DNA of 64,000 nucleotides from assembly GCA_038237805.1 (NCBI GenBank), contig JBBRYI010000002.1:1-64000 (forward strand), in the 5' to 3' direction. Within the stretch, counting starts at the first letter, position 1; the number at the start of each line of letters is the position of its first letter. Positions 60,223-64,000 of the stretch are shown piece by piece. The notes below the pieces were generated by a model. It searched no databases, was not told where the DNA came from, and saw only the letters and a program-made list of their open reading frames with translations. This stretch comes from JBBQFI01 sp038237805 (GTDB taxonomy: Bacteria; Verrucomicrobiota; Verrucomicrobiia; Chthoniobacterales; UBA10450). The position numbers were made by a program, and so were the translations under genes.

Positions 60223-63200
60223 AATTACCGAGCGATCATTCTGAGCGCCGCCGTTTCGCCGAAGAAATCGCGCGCAATTTTTCCGTCGTCGCCGCAGCCG
60301 GGTCCGGAAAAACGTACGCCATCACAGAACGCATCGTGCAAATCGCGCTTTGGCCGAAAGCCGAAGAAATTTTGCCGCGACTCGTTGTCGTGACGTTCAC
60401 GCATCGCGCCGCCGATGAAATGCAGCAGCGGACTCGGCAACGCATTCTGGAGGAGGTGCGACGCCCCGAAATTCACGTCGCCTTCAACCGCGCCTTCTTC
60501 GGCACCATCCACAGCTTCTGCATGAAACTGCTGACAAACTACGGGCATTATCTCGGTCTCCCGACCACGCTCGATCTCGTGACCGACGACGAAGATTTGT
60601 GGGAAGAATTTGTTCAGCAGTATCTGGACATCGGCCGCAATTTGAGTGACGAAAATCGCGCCGCGCTTTTTCGTCTCGCGCAAGCCCGCCAGCTTATGGA
60701 ACTCGGACGCAATGCACGTACCGCGATTGCTCCGAGCGGAAAGATCGAAGCATGCCCGGTCGCAAATTTCAGCGAAGTGTTGTCGGTGATCGCGCGCGGT
60801 TCCGCAGTCAGGACGATCGCCGATTCGCAGGCGGAATTAACGGAGTTCGAACAACGTTACAGCGCAGGCTGGGATTTTGTGCGCTGGCCTACGCGAAGCA
60901 GCAACGCGAAAGAATTTCTCGACCGATGGACCGAAGCATTCGCGCCCTTGCGTAAATGGGTGACTGATTCCGCGCTGTGCGTGGCTGCGGAAGTACAGCG
61001 CGATTATCGTGACTTCCGCCTTTCGCGCGGTGTCATTACTTACCCAGATCAAGTTGCGCTGGCCGACGAACTGATGCAGCACCCGATCGCCGGCCGCCGC
61101 GCGCGCGAGGAAAATTTCCGCGTCATTCTCGATGAAGCGCAGGACACCGATCCTGCACAGTTTGCGGTGTTGACCGAAATCGCGCGTCCGCCCGAAGCAA
61201 CCGGTCGCTGGCTGGAAACGGAGACCGATCCGCCGCGGCCCGGCCATTTCTGCATGGTCGGGGATTTCCAGCAATCGATCTATCACGACCGCGCCGATCT
61301 TCAGAATTATGAGGCCATTCACGAATTACTCGTTAGGCAGAACGACGCTGACGAACTGAAATTCGCCGTCACCTTCCGTCTCGATGAAAAGCAACTGGCA
61401 TTCGTAAATGAAACCTTTCGCCAAATTCTGAATGGCCAGGACGGACAGGTTGATTTCGTCGAGATGCAACCGCGTCCGGAAGTGCTGCCTGGTCAGGTCA
61501 TTCGGGTATCGTTAGGCAAAGATCTTTTGCCTGAAGACAAATTGAAGGATTACCGGAAAGCGAAAATAGCGGCGAAGGCGCTGGCGGCATGGATCAAAAA
61601 AACCGGTCACGAAAATTTAGGTGCGGATTCCTGGCGCGATGTGGCGATTCTCTGTCCGCGCAAAGCCTGGCTGCGCACGATGGCGATCGAGCTCCGGAAA
61701 CTTGAAGTGCCGGTCGCGATTCAATCCGAGAGCGATCTGAAGGGCGACCATCCGGCGCACGCCTGGCTGACGGCTCTTTGCACGATCATGTCGGATCCAT
61801 TCAACAGCTACGAAATCGTCGGCGTGTTGCGTGAAGTTTTTGGCGTTTCCGATCACCATCTCGCACTTTTTTCTGAAGGCGATGGTGCGCGCTTTCGCAT
61901 CGATCAACCCGCGACCATCGCCGGCGCGGTGTCGTCGCCCTTGCGTCAGCTGGCCGAGACGCGCGCGGAAATAACGAGCCGGGCCCTGTTTGACGCGGTC
62001 AAAATCCTCGTCGCGCGCACGCAACTGCGCGAACGCCTCGCCAGTTTGCCGGCGGAAGATTTTCCCAACGCCGAGAGCGACCTCGACGCTCTCCTCGCGC
62101 TAGTCGCCGCGGACGAAGCAGAAGGCGCTACGCTGGAAGATTTCGCCGCGAAATTACGCGCCGATTTCCTGACGCCGCGCGACGTTCGCCTCTCGACCGA
62201 GAACGGTCTTCAGCTTATCACGGCGCAGAAGGCCAAAGGATCCGAATGGCAGGCGGTCATCCTGCCTTTCCTCGGTCGCAACGTCATTCCACCTTCGCCG
62301 CGTTATCCATGTCTCCTGAAAATTCCGGGCGAAAAAGAAGTGATCGCGGCGCTGAACAAAGATGATTTCCAAGAAGACAATCGGGCGATCGTGAAGCGCG
62401 CGACGCAACAGGAAGCGGCGCGTTTGCTTTACGTCGCGGCGACTCGCGCCCGGCACACTCTCGTTCTCGTCGATGATGGAGAAATTTTTCTTAACTCGAA
62501 AGGCAGTCTTCAGCCAAACGCGCAGTTAAGACATTTTGGTGAAAACGTGGCCGCAATCATGGCCAACGTTTCGACCGAAGCAACAATCTGTGAAGCGACC
62601 ACACAAGCGAAAGAGCGCAGGGCAAAGGATGAATCACCCACACCACTCGCTCCGGTCGAAAAACGCGATCGCGAAAACGCGACGCAACGCGCGCAAAAAT
62701 TCATCCGCAAGATTAACCCAAGCGCGTACGAACCAGACGTCGATCTCGAACAGTTCGAAGCCGTCGCGCCGCGGGGCGTTTATCTGCACGGTCTCGCCGA
62801 CAATCTGGCGACGCTACACGGCCGCTGGTGGCACACGTTTTTTCAAAACATTAAATGGCGTGAAGGCCTCGCCGAGGCCGATCGCCTGTTCCAATTACTC
62901 TACGCGCAGGCGCCGGATCCAGAGCGTGCCGCGAAGGAATGGAAGCGCGTGCGCGAAGGTTTATTCACGAGCGAGACTGCGCGTCGCTTTGCCGCTGCCA
63001 ACGCAAAAACGCACACCGAATTTCCCTTCAGTTGGAGCATCGATCAAAACTCCGCCCTTGAAGGCGTGATCGATTTTCTTTTGATCGAAGAAGAGCAAAA
63101 CCGCGCTCTGCTCATCGACTGGAAGACGAATAACGTCTCGGTAGGCGAGGCGGAAGTTTTGCGTGTGCGTTATCGGCCACAGCTGGCGGCTTATTGGAAA

Positions 63201-63359
63201 GCGGCCGGCGAGATCACGCGGCTGGAAGTTAGCGCCGGTTTGTTCTCGACTGCGCTAGGTCGGTTGCTGCTTTACGAACCGGCGGAGCTGACCGCGGAAT
63301 GGAAACGGCTGGAGCAACTGCCGCCCGATCAAGTGGCTGGAGAAACTTCGATCCCTTGA
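60219..63359 (+). CDS. addA: AddA-like UvrD-family helicase-nuclease
   Basis: 1046 residues, GTG start overlapping the addB stop by 4 nt. UvrD/Rep helicase motifs: Walker A VAAAGSGKTYAI at about 25-36, VTFTHRAADEMQQR (Ia), TIHSFCMKLL, Walker B LDEAQDTDPAQF at about 303, GDFQQSIYHDRADL (III), FRLDEK-type IV, ITAQKAKGSEWQAVILPF (V) and LYVAATRARHTLVLV (VI). The C-terminal nuclease retains EGVIDFLLIEE and LLIDWKTNN at about 963. It unwinds and cuts DNA with AddB. Motif copies at 61328 (L-V-R-Q) and 61509 (S-L-G-K). Confidence 0.93.
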   Translation: MKLPSDHSERRRFAEEIARNFSVVAAAGSGKTYAITERIVQIALWPKAEEILPRLVVVTFTHRAADEMQQRTRQRILEEVRRPEIHVAFNRAFFGTIHSFCMKLLTNYGHYLGLPTTLDLVTDDEDLWEEFVQQYLDIGRNLSDENRAALFRLAQARQLMELGRNARTAIAPSGKIEACPVANFSEVLSVIARGSAVRTIADSQAELTEFEQRYSAGWDFVRWPTRSSNAKEFLDRWTEAFAPLRKWVTDSALCVAAEVQRDYRDFRLSRGVITYPDQVALADELMQHPIAGRRAREENFRVILDEAQDTDPAQFAVLTEIARPPEATGRWLETETDPPRPGHFCMVGDFQQSIYHDRADLQNYEAIHELLVRQNDADELKFAVTFRLDEKQLAFVNETFRQILNGQDGQVDFVEMQPRPEVLPGQVIRVSLGKDLLPEDKLKDYRKAKIAAKALAAWIKKTGHENLGADSWRDVAILCPRKAWLRTMAIELRKLEVPVAIQSESDLKGDHPAHAWLTALCTIMSDPFNSYEIVGVLREVFGVSDHHLALFSEGDGARFRIDQPATIAGAVSSPLRQLAETRAEITSRALFDAVKILVARTQLRERLASLPAEDFPNAESDLDALLALVAADEAEGATLEDFAAKLRADFLTPRDVRLSTENGLQLITAQKAKGSEWQAVILPFLGRNVIPPSPRYPCLLKIPGEKEVIAALNKDDFQEDNRAIVKRATQQEAARLLYVAATRARHTLVLVDDGEIFLNSKGSLQPNAQLRHFGENVAAIMANVSTEATICEATTQAKERRAKDESPTPLAPVEKRDRENATQRAQKFIRKINPSAYEPDVDLEQFEAVAPRGVYLHGLADNLATLHGRWWHTFFQNIKWREGLAEADRLFQLLYAQAPDPERAAKEWKRVREGLFTSETARRFAAANAKTHTEFPFSWSIDQNSALEGVIDFLLIEEEQNRALLIDWKTNNVSVGEAEVLRVRYRPQLAAYWKAAGEITRLEVSAGLFSTALGRLLLYEPAELTAEWKRLEQLPPDQVAGETSIP

Positions 63360-63423
63360 CTCGGAAGAGCGGCTCGACAGGCGCTCGTTTTGTTGCGAAA
63401 AAAGCCAACGATGGAGAAGCAAC

Positions 63424-64000
63424 CATGCGGCTAGGCTTCCGCCTCGCGCTCCTGCTGTTTTTGTCTGCGCGACCCGACATCGGTCAAGCCGCGCTTCCTT
63501 CCTGTTCGCTGTCAGAAGCAGTTACTTACGCGCGACAACAAAATCCTGACATCATTATCGCGCGAAAGAAGTTGGAAGCGGCGCGCGGTGGAGTGATCGA
63601 GGCGCGTTCAGGTTACCTGCCTTCGGTGTCGACAAATGGCATTTACCGCTATCGCAAGGAACAGGAAGCTACGCGACTGCGAAGCAATGATTACAACGCT
63701 TCGCTGCGGGTCATTCAAAATCTTTATACCGGCGGCGCCGTCAGCAGCGCGACGGCGATCGCGCGCCTTAACCACGACAAGCAAGAACTGGAACTGCAGG
63801 CTGCGATCGATCGGGTGACAATGGATGTGCGCTCGACGTTTTACGAAACGCTTTTCAATAAGGCCAAAGTTAAAGTGCGCGAGCAGGCGCTCGATGTTTT
63901 CCGCGGTGAGCTGCAATCGCAGAAGGAGCGGATGAGCGCAGGCACCGTCGGCCAATTAAATGTGCGGCGCGCGGAAGTTGCGCTTGCAAACGAAGAATCG
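63424..64000 (+). CDS. TolC-family outer-membrane efflux protein, cut by window end
   Basis: 192 residues are visible from ATG 63424 with GGAG 8 bases before. Signal peptide about 1-22 (FRLALLLFLSARPDIGQAA). Then SLSEAVTYARQQNPDIIIARKKLEAARGGVIEARSGYLPSVSTNG, the classical start of a TolC helical barrel subunit, QNLYTGGAVSSATAIARL with the conserved YTGG, and long amphipathic helices (STFYETLFNKAKVKVREQAL). It would form the outer-membrane channel of an RND or MFS efflux system whose other genes should follow outside the window. Confidence 0.9.

Larger units (their letters stand above)
1423..61517. repeat. Dispersed word CCTAACGA, best form GCCTAACGAGT(AAT)
   Basis: Exact CCTAACGA on the plus strand begins at 1424, 3906, 5987, 8836, 17620, 20884, 23177, 24217, 26110, 26730, 29548, 33084, 35887, 37551, 39828, 40669, 41842, 41880, 43641, 53520, 53628, 54006, 55291 and 55955. 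The inverse TCGTTAGG begins at 1733, 1967, 12524, 27734, 33129, 35934, 44418, 57695, 58486, 61330 and 61509. Of these 35, 26 have a preceding G and 11 read GCCTAACGAGT in full. One-mismatch forms occur at 771, 13456, 59186 and 59976. Copies lie in both coding and non-coding DNA. Probable DNA uptake sequence; see findings. Confidence 0.8.

Overview
The window looks like a piece of a soil Verrucomicrobiota genome of the Chthoniobacterales type. This is an inference. It rests on a protein built from the repeat known from Gloeobacter and Verrucomicrobia (TIGR03803 type), on many secreted proteins ending in a dockerin-like module, on moderate to high GC, on frequent weak Shine-Dalgarno sites, and on gene types such as DUF4142, DUF2231, an AddAB pair and a small CxxC protein. 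No rRNA, tRNA, CRISPR array, transposase or integrase was found.

Layout. At 0-4 kb lie the tail of a cut-off gene, a FAD-dependent oxidoreductase and a PIG-V-like membrane glycosyltransferase on the minus strand, and a family I inorganic pyrophosphatase. At 4-36 kb and again at 42-44.4 kb lie eleven long secreted proteins, all on the plus strand. Their N-terminal parts differ (FG-GAP/VCBS, Kelch, sialidase-like, PD40/TolB-like, W-rich repeat and Gloeo_Verruco-like propellers), but every one ends in the same 160-175-residue module, a beta domain followed by a dockerin-like EF-hand pair. A divergent glycogen synthase gene sits inside this cluster beside a beheaded copy of the module. At 36-41.7 kb is a housekeeping block: CCA-adding enzyme, Ca2+/H+ antiporter, signal peptidase II and isoleucyl-tRNA synthetase. 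At 44.4-51 kb are two signalling operons: thioredoxin-like protein, hybrid kinase and receiver; and multi-PAS/GAF kinase with NarL-type regulator. At 51.1-51.5 kb two truncated genes meet tail to tail. At 51.5-57 kb are small membrane and periplasmic proteins, a PHP-domain gene broken by a one-base frameshift, a small CxxC protein and two outer-membrane barrel candidates. At 57.2-63.4 kb is an addB-addA pair for double-strand-break repair, and a TolC-family gene runs off the end.

The most striking signal is not a gene. The word CCTAACGA, best form GCCTAACGAGT(AAT), occurs at least 35 times by eye on both strands, against about two expected by chance. It lies inside conserved genes, in all phases, often by using rare codons, and between genes, sometimes as inverted pairs or just after terminator hairpins. 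Density and behaviour are those of a DNA uptake sequence, or less likely a Chi-type site. I know of no such signal described for this group. A second shared element, ATTAC-N6-GTAAT, lies upstream of four genes, three of them secreted-module genes. A TTGAC-N18/19-TATCAA-like promoter with a common 5' context precedes the three paralogues that end in SGHGVP.
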